64,000 nt of DNA from an uncultured bacterium (GCA_949283655.1 CASDTH010000031.1:1-64000); one strand, 5' to 3'; counted from the first letter of the stretch, positions 52,392 to 62,043 are shown. Notes: generated from the sequence alone by a model not told the origin. Numbers and translations: made by a program.

Positions 52392-53300
52392 ATGAACGGT
52401 CTTGAAACGGTGTGCAGGCTTGCGCAGTCCCTTGAGTGCCCTGTGCAAAGGGATATGCCGATGGCGGCGTATACCTCTTTCCGCACGGGAGGGCCGGCGG
52501 ATGTATTGCTGGAGCCGCGCAAAGAAGAGCAACTCGCCCTGCTTCTGCGTTGCTGTCATGAGCAGGGGATACAGCCTGTTGTGCTGGGCAACGGCAGCAA
52601 CGTTCTGGTTGCGGATGCAGGGCTGCGCGGCGTGGTGCTGCGCCTTGCCCCGGGCTTGGATTTTCTTGGCGAGCAGGGCGGTGTCATTACCTGCGGCGCT
52701 GGAGTGAGCCTGAACAGGCTGTGCCGTTTCGCGCTAGAGAAGGGCCTAACGGGCCTGGAGTTTGCCTTTGGGATTCCCGGCAGCGCGGGTGGGGCCGCTT
52801 TTATGAATGCGGGCGCCTACGGTGGCGAAATGAAGGATGTGCTGGTGGAATGTACGCATCTGACGCAGGTCGGTATGCCTGGAAGCCTGCGGGGAGAAGG
52901 GCTGGCGCTTGGCTACCGCCGCAGCGCCTACCGGGAGAACGGCTGCCTGATCACATCGCTGACGCTCCGTCTGGCCCGTGGCAATCCCGATGCGATCCGC
53001 GGCAAAATGGAGGAGCTGATTGGCCGCCGCAAGGCAAAGCAGCCTCTGGAATTTCCAAGCGCGGGCAGCACCTTCAAGCGGCCGGAGGGGTATTTTGCCG
53101 GGGCGCTGATTGAGGAGTGCGGCCTGAAGGGCAGAGCGGTCGGCGGCGCGCAGGTCAGTGAAAAACACGCTGGCTTTGTTATCAACAGGGGGAACGCCAC
53201 CTCGGCGGATATTTTGGCCCTGATCCGGCTGGTGCAGGATACTGTTTATCAGGAAAAGGGCGTTCGCCTTGAGCCGGAGGTTCGCCTCCTGGGCTTTTAG
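52392..53300 (+). CDS. murB: UDP-N-acetylenolpyruvoylglucosamine reductase
   Basis: A 302-residue cytoplasmic flavoenzyme of peptidoglycan precursor synthesis. The FAD site is TSFRTGGPADVLLEPR and LGNGSNVLVADAGLRG. GLEFAFGIPGSAGGAAFMNAG and SAGSTFKRPEG with the catalytic Ser and ALIEECGLKG follow, and the C-terminal Glu lies in RLEPEVRLLG. The frame is open 35 codons upstream, but family alignment favours ATG 52392. A GC-rich hairpin (52281-52288 with 52297-52304) lies in the gap after glk. Confidence 0.95.
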   Translation: MNGLETVCRLAQSLECPVQRDMPMAAYTSFRTGGPADVLLEPRKEEQLALLLRCCHEQGIQPVVLGNGSNVLVADAGLRGVVLRLAPGLDFLGEQGGVITCGAGVSLNRLCRFALEKGLTGLEFAFGIPGSAGGAAFMNAGAYGGEMKDVLVECTHLTQVGMPGSLRGEGLALGYRRSAYRENGCLITSLTLRLARGNPDAIRGKMEELIGRRKAKQPLEFPSAGSTFKRPEGYFAGALIEECGLKGRAVGGAQVSEKHAGFVINRGNATSADILALIRLVQDTVYQEKGVRLEPEVRLLGF

Positions 53301-53324
53301 GCCGGAGCAAAAAGGGGAATAAAG

Positions 53325-54182
53325 ATGGATTTTATCATTATCACCGGTATGTCTGGCGCAGGCAAATCCCGCGCGGTGGATGCGCTGGAGGATATCGGCT
53401 TTTTTTGTGTGGATAATATTCCGCCCAAGCTCATCCGTACCTTTGCGCAGCTGATCCTCCAATCGCAGGAAAAGCGCGATAAGGTGGCCGTGGTTACAGA
53501 TATCCGCGCGGGGAACTTTTTTGACGATTTTCTGGAGTCGCTGGATGAGCTCAGGGCGATGGGGTGCGATTATAAGCTGCTGTTTATTGAGGCGAGCAAT
53601 GAGATTATTCGCCGCCGTTATAAGGAGACGCGGCGCAAGCACCCGCTCTCTGACAAGGCGAACGGCTCGATTGATGGCGCGATCGAGGCGGAGCGCGCCA
53701 TCTTGGCGCCGGCTCGCCAGCGCGCGGATTACATTGTGGATAGCTCCCAGTATACGACGGCACAGTTCCGCGAGCGGATTGCGGGCATGTTTCTGGAGGA
53801 TCCCGCCCGAATTATGCAGATTCACTGCGTATCCTTCGGCTTTAAATATGGCATTCCGAACGAATCGGATCTTGTGTTTGACGTGCGCTGCCTGCCCAAT
53901 CCCTTTTATGTGGACGAGCTCAAGGCCCATACCGGGCTAGAGGCGCCGGTGCGGGAGTTTGTGATGAAGTGGCCACAGGCGCAGGGCCTGGTGCCAAAGC
54001 TGTTGTCGCTGGTAGATTATCTTGTGCCGCTCTACCGCAATGAGGGGAAGAGCCAGTTAGTCATCGCGGTGGGGTGCACGGGCGGGCGCCATCGCTCCGT
54101 TGTGTTTGCAGAGCTGTTATCTGAGCATTTTGCACAGCAGGGGATGCGTGTCAGCATCCAGCACCGGGATATGAAAAAATAG
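53325..54182 (+). CDS. rapZ: RNase adapter/nucleotide-binding protein RapZ (YvcJ)
   Basis: A 285-residue cytoplasmic P-loop protein. The Walker A motif is ITGMSGAGKSRAVDAL and FFCVDNIPPKLI follows. The C-terminal domain has FGFKYGIPNESDLVFDVRCL and GCTGGRHRSVVFAE, which in RapZ binds glucosamine-6-phosphate. It is 24 nt after murB. In most Bacillota the next gene is yvcK; here it is whiA directly. Confidence 0.95.
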   Translation: MDFIIITGMSGAGKSRAVDALEDIGFFCVDNIPPKLIRTFAQLILQSQEKRDKVAVVTDIRAGNFFDDFLESLDELRAMGCDYKLLFIEASNEIIRRRYKETRRKHPLSDKANGSIDGAIEAERAILAPARQRADYIVDSSQYTTAQFRERIAGMFLEDPARIMQIHCVSFGFKYGIPNESDLVFDVRCLPNPFYVDELKAHTGLEAPVREFVMKWPQAQGLVPKLLSLVDYLVPLYRNEGKSQLVIAVGCTGGRHRSVVFAELLSEHFAQQGMRVSIQHRDMKK

Positions 54183-54214
54183 CGTTCGGACGGTCTATTG
54201 CAGATATCAGCGTA

Positions 54215-54259
54215 AAAGGAGGTGCTTCCATCTTTGCACGGCAGCGCAAAGATGGAAGC
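54215..54259 (+). other. Hairpin with a buried Shine-Dalgarno between rapZ and whiA
   Basis: AAAGGAGG (54215-54222) is immediately followed by a perfect 14-bp inverted repeat (54224-54237 with 54246-54259, 8-nt loop). No start codon follows the ribosome site and no T run follows the hairpin. It may be a relic of a deleted gene start or a regulatory RNA structure for whiA. Confidence 0.45.
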
Positions 54260-54335
54260 GCCGAATTGGGCAGGCTTTTTCCATCGGGCGAGGGCGTGTC
54301 AAACGAATTGATTTGAGAGAAATAAGGAGCCGATT

Positions 54336-55265
54336 ATGTCATTTTCATCACAGGTAAAATCGGAATTAGCCGCTGTGGAAAACACGCCCTGCTGCGCGCA
54401 TGCGCAGGCATATGGCCTGCTGCTGTTCAGTAGAGCCTTTTCATTTGCAGAGATTTCTATGCAGACGGATATGCAGCAGATTGCTCATTTGTATCACGAG
54501 GGCCTCCTGGCGCAGACTGGCGTGGATGCGCAGCTGACGCAATCCGCCTCTGGGAAATACAAGGTTTCTGTCCGCACGGCCGCGCAGCGGGAGCAGGTGA
54601 TGCACGCCTTTGGGCATGAGCGGGGAGCGCTCACTCTGCGGCTCAACCGGGCGAACCTGGCGAACGACTGCTGCATGGCGGCGCTGGTGCGCGGCGCTTT
54701 TCTGGCCTGTGGGACATTGACGGATCCGGAGAAGGATTATCACCTGGAGTTCGTTGTGCCCTTCCGTTATATCTGCCGCGATCTGGCAAAGCTTCTGGAT
54801 GAATTGTCGCTTGCACCCAAGCAGCTGGAGCGTAAGGGCAGCCATGTTGTCTACTGCAAGGATAGCGAGCGCATTGAGGAAACGCTTACCTTCATGGGCG
54901 CGCCGAGCGCCGCGCTGGAGCTAATGGGCGTTAAAATGTATAAGGATATGCGCAACAACATCAACCGCAAGACGAATTTTGAAACCGCAAATATCTCCCG
55001 CACCGCCAACGCGGCAGCGGAGCAGGTGTTTGCCATTGAAACGATCCGCGACCGCGCGGGCCTGGAATCCCTTCCGGAGGAGCTTCAGGAGGTCGCCTAT
55101 CTCCGGCTGGAGAATCCGGAGATGAGCCTGCGGGAGCTTGGGGAGGCGCTTTCCGAGCCGCTTTCCCGTTCCGGCGTCAATCATCGACTCCGACGGTTGG
55201 TCTCCATTGCACAGGAGACAGCGCCCGGCCTTTTTCAACAGAAAAAAACGCAAAAGGATGGATGA
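54336..55265 (+). CDS. whiA: WhiA-type DNA-binding protein
   Basis: A 309-residue protein made of an N-terminal homing-endonuclease-like domain and a C-terminal helix-turn-helix. SFSSQVKSELAAVE is the typical opening; RGAFLACGTLTDPEKDYHLE and TANISRTANAAAEQ are strong markers. The HTH is MSLRELGEALSEPLSRSGVN. WhiA influences cell division, chromosome segregation or sporulation genes in Gram-positive bacteria. ATG follows AAGGAG. It is separated from rapZ by 153 nt, where yvcK would normally be. Confidence 0.95.
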   Translation: MSFSSQVKSELAAVENTPCCAHAQAYGLLLFSRAFSFAEISMQTDMQQIAHLYHEGLLAQTGVDAQLTQSASGKYKVSVRTAAQREQVMHAFGHERGALTLRLNRANLANDCCMAALVRGAFLACGTLTDPEKDYHLEFVVPFRYICRDLAKLLDELSLAPKQLERKGSHVVYCKDSERIEETLTFMGAPSAALELMGVKMYKDMRNNINRKTNFETANISRTANAAAEQVFAIETIRDRAGLESLPEELQEVAYLRLENPEMSLRELGEALSEPLSRSGVNHRLRRLVSIAQETAPGLFQQKKTQKDG

Positions 55266-55268
55266 TCG

Positions 55269-57023
55269 TTGCATACATTGATTGAGCAGCTCGTGCAGGC
55301 CGTTGGCGGCGCGTTTGCCGCCTGTGGGTATGAGGCGAAATATGGGGTGGTGCAGGAGTCGGATCGGGCTGATTTAAGCCCGTTCCAATGTAATGGCGCG
55401 TTTGCTGCGGCCAAGCAGTATCACAAGGCTCCGGCGGCGATCGCCGGCGAGGTTGCAACCGCGCTGGCGGGTAGCCCCGTTTTTTCAAAGGCAGAGCCGG
55501 CGGGCCCCGGTTTTCTCAACTTGACGCCGCGAGAGGAATGGCTTGCTGCCTATGCGGCAGAAGTAGCGCAGGATCCCTGTATGGGGATACCGCAGTTCGG
55601 GCAGGGGGAAACGATTCTGATCGATTATGGAGGCCCAAATGTTGCGAAGCCTCTCCACATTGGCCATCTGCGCTCTGCAATCATCGGGGAGGCGCTCAAG
55701 CGCATTGCACGTGCGTGCGGTTACCGTGTGATTGGTGATATTCATTTGGGGGATTGGGGGCTCCAAATCGGTTTGGTGATTGCGGAGCTTGCTGACCGGC
55801 ATCCAGAGTGGCGCTGCTTTGCTCCTGATTTTGATCCGGAGAGGGAGCCGGCGCCGCCGATTGACCCCGATATGCTCAGCGAGGTGTATCCCTTTGCCAG
55901 CGCACGCAGCAAGGAGGAGCCCGCTTTCCGTGAGCGCGCGAGGCAGGCAACCGTAAGTCTGCAGGAGGGCCACGCGGGTTACCGCGCACTGTGGCAGGAG
56001 CTGATGCGCGCCTCCGTTGCGGATTTGAAGCAAAATTATGAAAAGCTTGGCGTCAGCTTTGACCTGTGGTATGGCGAGAGTGACTCGGACCCGTATATTC
56101 CGGAATTGATGCGGATATTGGAGAAAAAACATCTTCTGCGGCTGAGCGATGGCGCTCTTGTGGTTGATGTAGCGCAGGAGGGGGATAAGGCGCCTGTCCC
56201 TCCCGTTATCATCAAAAAATCAGACCACTCCAATATCTACGCCACAACGGACCTTGCCACGCTTTTACAGCGCCAGCGGGATTTTGCGCCGGATGGCATC
56301 TGGTATGTGGTGGATAATCGGCAGAGCCTGCATTTTACGCAGGTGTTCCGCTGCGCCAAAAAGGCCGGAATCATTCCGCAGGATACGCAGCTGCAATTTT
56401 TGGGCTTTGGCACCATGAACGGCCCGGATGGGAAGCCTTATAAAACACGCGATGGCGGCGTGATGCGGCTGGAGGATCTCATCCATACGGTTGTTGCGGC
56501 GGCGCGGGATAAAATGGAGCCCTCTTCGTTTTCCTCTGAGGCAGAGCGGGAGGAATGTGCCCGCAAAATTGGCGTAGCCGCCATCAAATTTGGCGATCTC
56601 ATCAATCACCGCACCAAGGATTATGTTTTTGATCTGGAGAAATTTCTCTCCTTTGAGGGCAAAACCGGCACCTATCTGCTCTATACCATTACAAGGATTT
56701 GTTCTGTGCTCAAAAAGGCCGGGGCCGTTCCGGCACCCGTGCCTATGCATTTTTACAGCGATACGGAGCGGATGCTTGTCACGCAGCTGCTGCTGAGCGG
56801 GGATGTTTTTAGGCGTGCAATGAGCGAGAGGGCGCCCAATGAAATTTGTGAGCATGCTTATCAAATCGCCTCTCTGTTTTCGCGGTTTTATCATGATAGC
56901 CATGTACTGAGCGAGCCGGATCTACAAAAGCGCGGGGATTGGCTCTCTCTGATGGTGCTGACCAGGCGGGTTTTGGAGCTTCATTTAAAGGTGCTGGGTA
57001 TCGAGCCGGTCGATCATATGTAG
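55269..57023 (+). CDS. argS: Arginyl-tRNA synthetase
   Basis: A 584-residue class I synthetase. The N-terminal Arg_tRNA_synt_N domain (1-100) is followed by GGPNVAKPLHIGHLRS, the HIGH motif. IKKSDHSNIYATTDLAT is typical, and GTMNGPDGKPYKTRDGG lies where KMSKS would be. The C-terminal DALR-like anticodon domain ends near VLGIEPVDHM. The start is TTG 55269 behind AAAGGATGG; no ATG lies in a suitable position. It starts 3 nt after whiA. Confidence 0.94.
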   Translation: MHTLIEQLVQAVGGAFAACGYEAKYGVVQESDRADLSPFQCNGAFAAAKQYHKAPAAIAGEVATALAGSPVFSKAEPAGPGFLNLTPREEWLAAYAAEVAQDPCMGIPQFGQGETILIDYGGPNVAKPLHIGHLRSAIIGEALKRIARACGYRVIGDIHLGDWGLQIGLVIAELADRHPEWRCFAPDFDPEREPAPPIDPDMLSEVYPFASARSKEEPAFRERARQATVSLQEGHAGYRALWQELMRASVADLKQNYEKLGVSFDLWYGESDSDPYIPELMRILEKKHLLRLSDGALVVDVAQEGDKAPVPPVIIKKSDHSNIYATTDLATLLQRQRDFAPDGIWYVVDNRQSLHFTQVFRCAKKAGIIPQDTQLQFLGFGTMNGPDGKPYKTRDGGVMRLEDLIHTVVAAARDKMEPSSFSSEAEREECARKIGVAAIKFGDLINHRTKDYVFDLEKFLSFEGKTGTYLLYTITRICSVLKKAGAVPAPVPMHFYSDTERMLVTQLLLSGDVFRRAMSERAPNEICEHAYQIASLFSRFYHDSHVLSEPDLQKRGDWLSLMVLTRRVLELHLKVLGIEPVDHM

Positions 57024-57108
57024 CGATCAGCAGTGGAAAACGCTGCGATGGCGCGCGGCTTTGTGCTCAAATTTCACAGAGAAATAATGGAAAAAGGCGG
57101 CCAGAAGA

Positions 57109-57148
57109 GGCGGCTGTGCAGCGCTTTGAGAGCGCTGGCGCAGCCGCC
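57109..57148 (+). terminator. GC-rich hairpin after argS
   Basis: GGCGGCTG (57109-57116) pairs with CAGCCGCC (57141-57148), with an inner AGCGCT/AGCGCT stem. There is no clear T run; it may end or slow the upstream transcript. Confidence 0.45.
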
Positions 57149-57269
57149 CGTCTATTTCCAGTGAAAACAGTGGACGAATTCGAAAAAAACAGGTAAAATA
57201 AAAGATGAGGAACTTAAAAAAACGCCAAGCGGAGCTGGCGATTTTGATATGGAAAAGAGGCTTTTGCAT

Positions 57270-58802
57270 ATGGAGACGGCGCATCTGACAAAAGAGTGGA
57301 AGCAATTCAAAAGCGGAACGGATATTCGTGGTGTGGCAATGGAATCGCCGGGCGGCGAGCCCGTCAATTTGACTGACGAGGCAGTATACCGTATGGCAAT
57401 GGGATTTGCCTGCTGGCTGGCGCGGCGGATGACAAAGGAGCGCTTTACCGTTTCAGTAGGGCACGATTCCCGCCTTTCCGCCGGGCGGATTCAAAAGCAG
57501 GTCGTGTCGGCCCTGGTGGATGCGGGCTTTACCGTCAAGGATTGTGGGCTGTCCTCCACGCCGGCCATGTTTATGACGACGGTGCAGCTTGGCTGTGACG
57601 CTGCCGTGCAGATCACAGCCAGCCACCATCCATGGCCGCGCAATGGTCTGAAATTTTTTACGCGCGGCGGCGGCCTGGAGGGCGCGGATATTGAGGCGAT
57701 CCTGCTTTCAGCTCAAAATGCGGAGCAGTTGCCCGCTACCGGCCAGGGCTCGGTGCAGCAGGTCCATTTTATGAATGATTACGCTGCCTCCTTGCGGGAG
57801 ATCATCTGCCAGGGCGTGAATGCGGATGATTATGAGCGCCCCCTGCGCGGCTACCACATTGTTGTAGATGCTGGCAACGGGGTGGGCGGCTTTTATGCAG
57901 AGAAGGTGCTTGCCCCTCTGGGGGCGGATATTTCGGGCAGCCAGTTCCTGGAGCCGGACGGGCATTTTCCGAACCACATTCCCAACCCGGAGAATGAAGC
58001 GGCCATGCAGAGCATTTGCAAGGCTACGCTGCAAAATAAGGCGGATCTCGGTGTGATTTTTGACACGGATGTTGATCGCGCGGGCTGTGTGGATCACAAC
58101 GGCAGGGAGATCAACCGCAACCGCCTCGTCGCTCTGGCCGCCTGCATCGCATTGGAGGAGAATGAGGGCGGCACAATCGTGACGGATTCTATTACCTCCA
58201 GCGGGCTGAAGCTGTTCATCGAGCAGGAGCTGGGCGGCAAGCATCATCGCTTTAAGCGCGGCTATAAAAATGTGATCGATGAAGCGCAGCGCCTGACGGC
58301 ACAGGGAGTCAACACCCCACTTGCAATTGAGACCTCGGGCCATGCGGCGCTGCGGGAGAATTATTTTCTGGATGACGGCGCTTACCTGATGACTCGCATC
58401 ATCATCAAAATGGCGCAGCTCGGGAAAACCGGTAGGCATCTGGAGGATCTGATCGCCATGTTGGAGGAGCCGTTAGAGAGCCAGGAGTTCCGCATGCCAA
58501 TCCTGTGCGAGGATTTTAAGGCCTATGGTGAGCAGGTGATCAGCCAGGTGGAAGCATATGCGCGCAGCCAGCCGGATTGGCAGATCGCGCCGGATAATTA
58601 TGAGGGGATCCGCGTCGCCTTTGACCGGGCGCATGGAGACGGCTGGTTTTTGCTGCGGCTGAGCGTGCACGATCCAATCATGCCGCTGAATATCGAGAGC
58701 GATTCCATGGGTGGCGTGATGATGATTGCGCACAGGCTGTATGAAGTGTTAAAGGATTGCGGCGAGCTGGATTTGACGCCGCTGAAAAAGTTTATGGAAT
58801 AA
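57270..58802 (+). CDS. Phosphohexomutase (phosphoglucomutase/phosphomannomutase type)
   Basis: A 510-residue cytoplasmic enzyme interconverting hexose 1- and 6-phosphates. The phosphoserine loop is QITASHHPWPRNG, the metal loop DTDVDRAG, and the sugar-binding loop IETSGHAALRENYFLDDG. The FERIRVAFDRAHGD-type phosphate loop occurs as GIRVAFDRAHGDGW. It is slightly longer than the 450-residue average. AAAGAGG at 57254-57260 fixes ATG 57270; the ATG at 57249 has no ribosome site. Glucose or mannose specificity cannot be decided. Confidence 0.9.
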   Translation: METAHLTKEWKQFKSGTDIRGVAMESPGGEPVNLTDEAVYRMAMGFACWLARRMTKERFTVSVGHDSRLSAGRIQKQVVSALVDAGFTVKDCGLSSTPAMFMTTVQLGCDAAVQITASHHPWPRNGLKFFTRGGGLEGADIEAILLSAQNAEQLPATGQGSVQQVHFMNDYAASLREIICQGVNADDYERPLRGYHIVVDAGNGVGGFYAEKVLAPLGADISGSQFLEPDGHFPNHIPNPENEAAMQSICKATLQNKADLGVIFDTDVDRAGCVDHNGREINRNRLVALAACIALEENEGGTIVTDSITSSGLKLFIEQELGGKHHRFKRGYKNVIDEAQRLTAQGVNTPLAIETSGHAALRENYFLDDGAYLMTRIIIKMAQLGKTGRHLEDLIAMLEEPLESQEFRMPILCEDFKAYGEQVISQVEAYARSQPDWQIAPDNYEGIRVAFDRAHGDGWFLLRLSVHDPIMPLNIESDSMGGVMMIAHRLYEVLKDCGELDLTPLKKFME

Positions 58803-58818
58803 TAAAGTGAGGCTGACT

Positions 58819-60720
58819 ATGCATTCTTTTTTGCCTGTGACCAAGGCGGAAATAGAGCGCTGCGGCTGGGAGCGGCCGGATTTTGTCTACGTTTCCGGCG
58901 ATGCTTATGTGGATCACCCGAGCTTCGGCGCGGCGATTATCACCCGCGTGCTGGAGGCGGCAGGCTTTCGGGTGGCAATGCTTTCCCAGCCGGATTGGCG
59001 CAGTACAGCGGATTTTATGAGGTTTGGGCAGCCGCGCCTCGGGTTTCTGGTTTCATCCGGCAACATTGATTCTATGGTCGCCCACTACACGGCGGCAAAG
59101 AAAAAGCGCAGTGAGGATGCTTATACGCCGGGCGGCAAGGCTGGCAAACGGCCGGATCGTGCGGTGATCACCTATTGCAGGCGCATCCGGGAGGCCTATG
59201 GCAATGGCCTCCCGCTGGTCATTGGCGGGCTGGAGGCCTCCCTCAGGAGGTTTGCCCACTATGATTATTGGGAAGATGCGGTCCGCCCCTCTATCTTGCT
59301 TGATTCCGGTGCGGATCTGCTGATCTACGGCATGGGAGAGCGGCAGATTGTAGAGATTGCCCGGCGGCTGGATGCCGGCGAGCCGGTCTCCTCGCTGACA
59401 GATATCCGTGGCACATGCTACGCAGTGGATGTGCGCAAAACGCCGCTTTATGGGAAGGAGTGCCCCTCCTTTGAAAATGTGTGCAGCTCTAAGCGGGAGT
59501 ACGCGGTCTCCTGCCGCATTCAGCAGGATGAGCAGGATCATATCCGCGGCAGGCTGCTCAAGCAGCGGCACGGCGGGCGGATGCTGGTGCAGAATCCGCC
59601 CGCAATCCCGCTCTCTCAGGAGGAGCTCGACCGCGTTTATGCGCTGCCGTATATGCGTACCTACCATCCCTCCTATGAGCCGCTCGGCGGCGTGCCGGGG
59701 CTTCAGGAGGTGGAATTCTCCATCACACATAACCGTGGCTGCTTTGGCGCATGCAATTTCTGTTCGCTTGCCTTTCACCAGGGGCGGTATGTAACCACAC
59801 GCAGCAAGGACTCTATTCTAGCGGAAGCGAAGCTGCTCGTGCGGCGGCCGGGCTTTAAGGGCTATATCCATGATATCGGGGGGCCGACGGCGAATTTCCG
59901 CCGCCCCTCCTGCGATTTGCAGGAGAAAAACGGCTTGTGCAAGGGCAAAAAGTGCCTTGCGCCAAAGCCCTGCCCGCAGCTGAAAGCGGATCAGAGCGAA
60001 TATCTGGATATTCTGCGCGCCGTGCGCTCGCTCGATGGTGTGAAGCGGGTGTTCATCCGCTCCGGCATCCGCTATGACTATCTGTTGGAGGATCGGGATG
60101 ACAGCTTCTTCCGCGAGTTGGTGGAGCACCACGTCAGCGGGCAGCTCAAGGTAGCGCCAGAGCACTGTTCCGCCGCCGTGCTGGATAAAATGGGCAAGCC
60201 GCATATCGAGGCCTATCTGCGCTTTGCAAAGCGGTATTTTGCCTATACAAAGCAGATCGGGAAGGAGCAGTATCTCGTGCCGTATCTGATGTCCTCCCAC
60301 CCTGGCAGCACGCTGAAGGATGCGGTGGAGCTTGCGCTGTTTTTAAAGCGGGAAAAGCTGCGCCCGGAGCAGGTGCAGGATTTTTATCCTACCCCGGGCA
60401 CCATTTCCACCTGCATGTTTTATACGGGGCTTGATCCTTATACGATGGAGGAGGTTTATGTGGCGCGCACGCCAAAGGAGAAGGCGCTCCAGCGCGCGCT
60501 GCTGCAATATTTCAAGCCGCAGAACCGTGCGCTTGTGGAGGAGGCGCTGCGCCGCGCAGGGCGTGCCGATCTCATTGGAGATGGGGAAAAATGCCTGATC
60601 CGCCCACAGGCGGCCGGCGGAGCGCGCCAGCCCGCCGACAGAGCGTATTACGGGAAAGGAAGAAGTAAAAATGGCAAAACGAAAAAGCCGGTCAAAACGC
60701 AGAAAACACGCCGCGCTTAA
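58819..60720 (+). CDS. YgiQ-family radical SAM protein (UPF0313)
   Basis: A 633-residue protein. It opens with DFVYVSGDAYVDHPSFGAAI, the YgiQ hallmark. The radical SAM cluster ligands are the three Cys in RGCFGACNFCSLAFHQ. ALFLKREKLRPEQVQDFYPT and TPGTISTCMFYTGLDP are the conserved C-terminal part. The tail is basic. The reaction catalysed by the family is unknown. ATG 58819 follows AAAGTGAGG. Its end overlaps the next gene by 50 nt in another frame. Confidence 0.92.
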   Translation: MHSFLPVTKAEIERCGWERPDFVYVSGDAYVDHPSFGAAIITRVLEAAGFRVAMLSQPDWRSTADFMRFGQPRLGFLVSSGNIDSMVAHYTAAKKKRSEDAYTPGGKAGKRPDRAVITYCRRIREAYGNGLPLVIGGLEASLRRFAHYDYWEDAVRPSILLDSGADLLIYGMGERQIVEIARRLDAGEPVSSLTDIRGTCYAVDVRKTPLYGKECPSFENVCSSKREYAVSCRIQQDEQDHIRGRLLKQRHGGRMLVQNPPAIPLSQEELDRVYALPYMRTYHPSYEPLGGVPGLQEVEFSITHNRGCFGACNFCSLAFHQGRYVTTRSKDSILAEAKLLVRRPGFKGYIHDIGGPTANFRRPSCDLQEKNGLCKGKKCLAPKPCPQLKADQSEYLDILRAVRSLDGVKRVFIRSGIRYDYLLEDRDDSFFRELVEHHVSGQLKVAPEHCSAAVLDKMGKPHIEAYLRFAKRYFAYTKQIGKEQYLVPYLMSSHPGSTLKDAVELALFLKREKLRPEQVQDFYPTPGTISTCMFYTGLDPYTMEEVYVARTPKEKALQRALLQYFKPQNRALVEEALRRAGRADLIGDGEKCLIRPQAAGGARQPADRAYYGKGRSKNGKTKKPVKTQKTRRA

Positions 60721-61654
60721 AGCGCTTGGCGCGCTAATTGCGTTGGTGTGCGCATTCATCACAGCTGCGCCCCGGCTGAATCTTCCGTTCGCCGTGCCCA
60801 CCTGGCAGGAGATTTTCAGCGGCGTGCAGCTGACAGAGCTTTCCCAAGCGGCGCAGCAGCCGCTCTCTGTCCATTATATTGACGTAGGGCAGGGGGATTC
60901 GATCCTCATCAAAGCCGGGGACTTCAATGTGCTCATTGACGCGGGGGAACGGGGTAACGGCGATAAAATTGTCGCTTATCTCGCAGCACAGGGGATACAA
61001 CGTCTGGATTATGTGATTGCCACGCACCCGCATTCCGACCACATCGGAAGCATGGCGGAGGTGCTGGAGGAGATTCCGGCGGAGCATGTGATCCTGCCGG
61101 AGCTCTCACGGGAAAACACGCCTACCACACAGGTGTATGAGGAGCTTCTGCGGGCAGTGTCAGCGTCGGGCGCACAGACGATTGCGGCCAAACCCGGCGA
61201 AACGTATGCTGGTAAGCAGGCGGTGCTGACGGTTCTCAGCCCGTGGCGGCAGGATGACAATTTGAACAACATGTCCGTCGTCGTGCGGCTTGATTTCGGC
61301 TCCACCTCTTTTTTGTTTACCGGCGATGCGGAAACTCCGGTGGAGAACGATTTACTGGAGCGGGGGCTGGATGTGCATGCCGATGTGCTGAAGGTAGGCC
61401 ACCATGGCAGTGATACCTCCACCGGCACTGATTTCCTTGCGCGGGTGCAGCCATCGTTCTGTGTGATTTCATGCGGCAAGGGCAATGATTATGGCCATCC
61501 GAACGAAGAAACGCTTGAGAAGCTGGAGAAGCGTGGGATCACACCCTTCCGCACGGATGAGGACGGCACCATCGTGATCGGCAGCGATGGCAGCACTTTG
61601 TATTGCGCGACAGAAAAATCAGAGCAGGAGCTGACCGCCCGGCGGGCCGCCTAG
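60671..61654 (+). CDS. ComEC/Rec2-like MBL-fold hydrolase, membrane-anchored
   Basis: A 327-residue protein. A very basic start (KRKSRSKRRKH) and a hydrophobic helix at about residues 17-34 place the catalytic domain outside. The metallo-beta-lactamase motifs are VGQGDSILIKAG, THPHSDHIGS, FTGDAE and VGHHGSDTSTG, which match the C-terminal domain of the competence protein ComEC. No ComEC channel segment is present. It overlaps the YgiQ-type gene and is followed by a DUF3006 gene, a pair often found together. A nuclease role at the cell surface is inferred. Confidence 0.88.
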   Translation: MAKRKSRSKRRKHAALKALGALIALVCAFITAAPRLNLPFAVPTWQEIFSGVQLTELSQAAQQPLSVHYIDVGQGDSILIKAGDFNVLIDAGERGNGDKIVAYLAAQGIQRLDYVIATHPHSDHIGSMAEVLEEIPAEHVILPELSRENTPTTQVYEELLRAVSASGAQTIAAKPGETYAGKQAVLTVLSPWRQDDNLNNMSVVVRLDFGSTSFLFTGDAETPVENDLLERGLDVHADVLKVGHHGSDTSTGTDFLARVQPSFCVISCGKGNDYGHPNEETLEKLEKRGITPFRTDEDGTIVIGSDGSTLYCATEKSEQELTARRAA

Positions 61655-61695
61655 GCGGAGGCTTCGCTGTAAAAGGTGCGGGAGAGGGGATTGGA

Positions 61696-61926
61696 ATGGA
61701 AACGCTGATAATCGACCGGTTTGAGGGGGAGCTTGCCGTTTGCGAGCGGGAGGATTGCTCCATCGTCACGATAAAACGAAACCTTTTGCCCCCAGGCGTG
61801 CGGCCCGGAAATATCCTGAAGGTAGAGGATAACGGCGTAATTCGTCTGGACGCAGAAGAAGAGCTGCGCCGCCGGGAGATGATCTTTCGGATGCAGGAAA
61901 ACCTGCTAAAACATACGGACGACTAG
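61696..61926 (+). CDS. DUF3006 protein
   Basis: A 76-residue cytoplasmic protein with the pattern IIDRFEGELAVCERED, LLPPGVRPGNILKVEDNG and a charged C-terminal helix. This is DUF3006, commonly encoded beside ComEC-like MBL proteins as here. No function is known. The frame is open upstream to 61603 but GGAGAGGGG fixes ATG 61696. Confidence 0.82.
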   Translation: METLIIDRFEGELAVCEREDCSIVTIKRNLLPPGVRPGNILKVEDNGVIRLDAEEELRRREMIFRMQENLLKHTDD

Positions 61927-61942
61927 CAGCTCAGCACATAAA

Positions 61943-61970
61943 AACGGGCGGCACAAACGTGCTGCCCGTT
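61943..61970 (+). terminator. Terminator of the hprK-side cluster
   Basis: AACGGGCGGCAC pairs with GTGCTGCCCGTT (one G-U pair) around AAAC. The following T run is weak. Confidence 0.6.
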
Positions 61971-62043
61971 CGTCTGGTTTGAGGCAGAGGCCCCTCGGCT
62001 TTCTCATCTAACATCTAATGCCTACAAAACCCCCATAAAAGGG

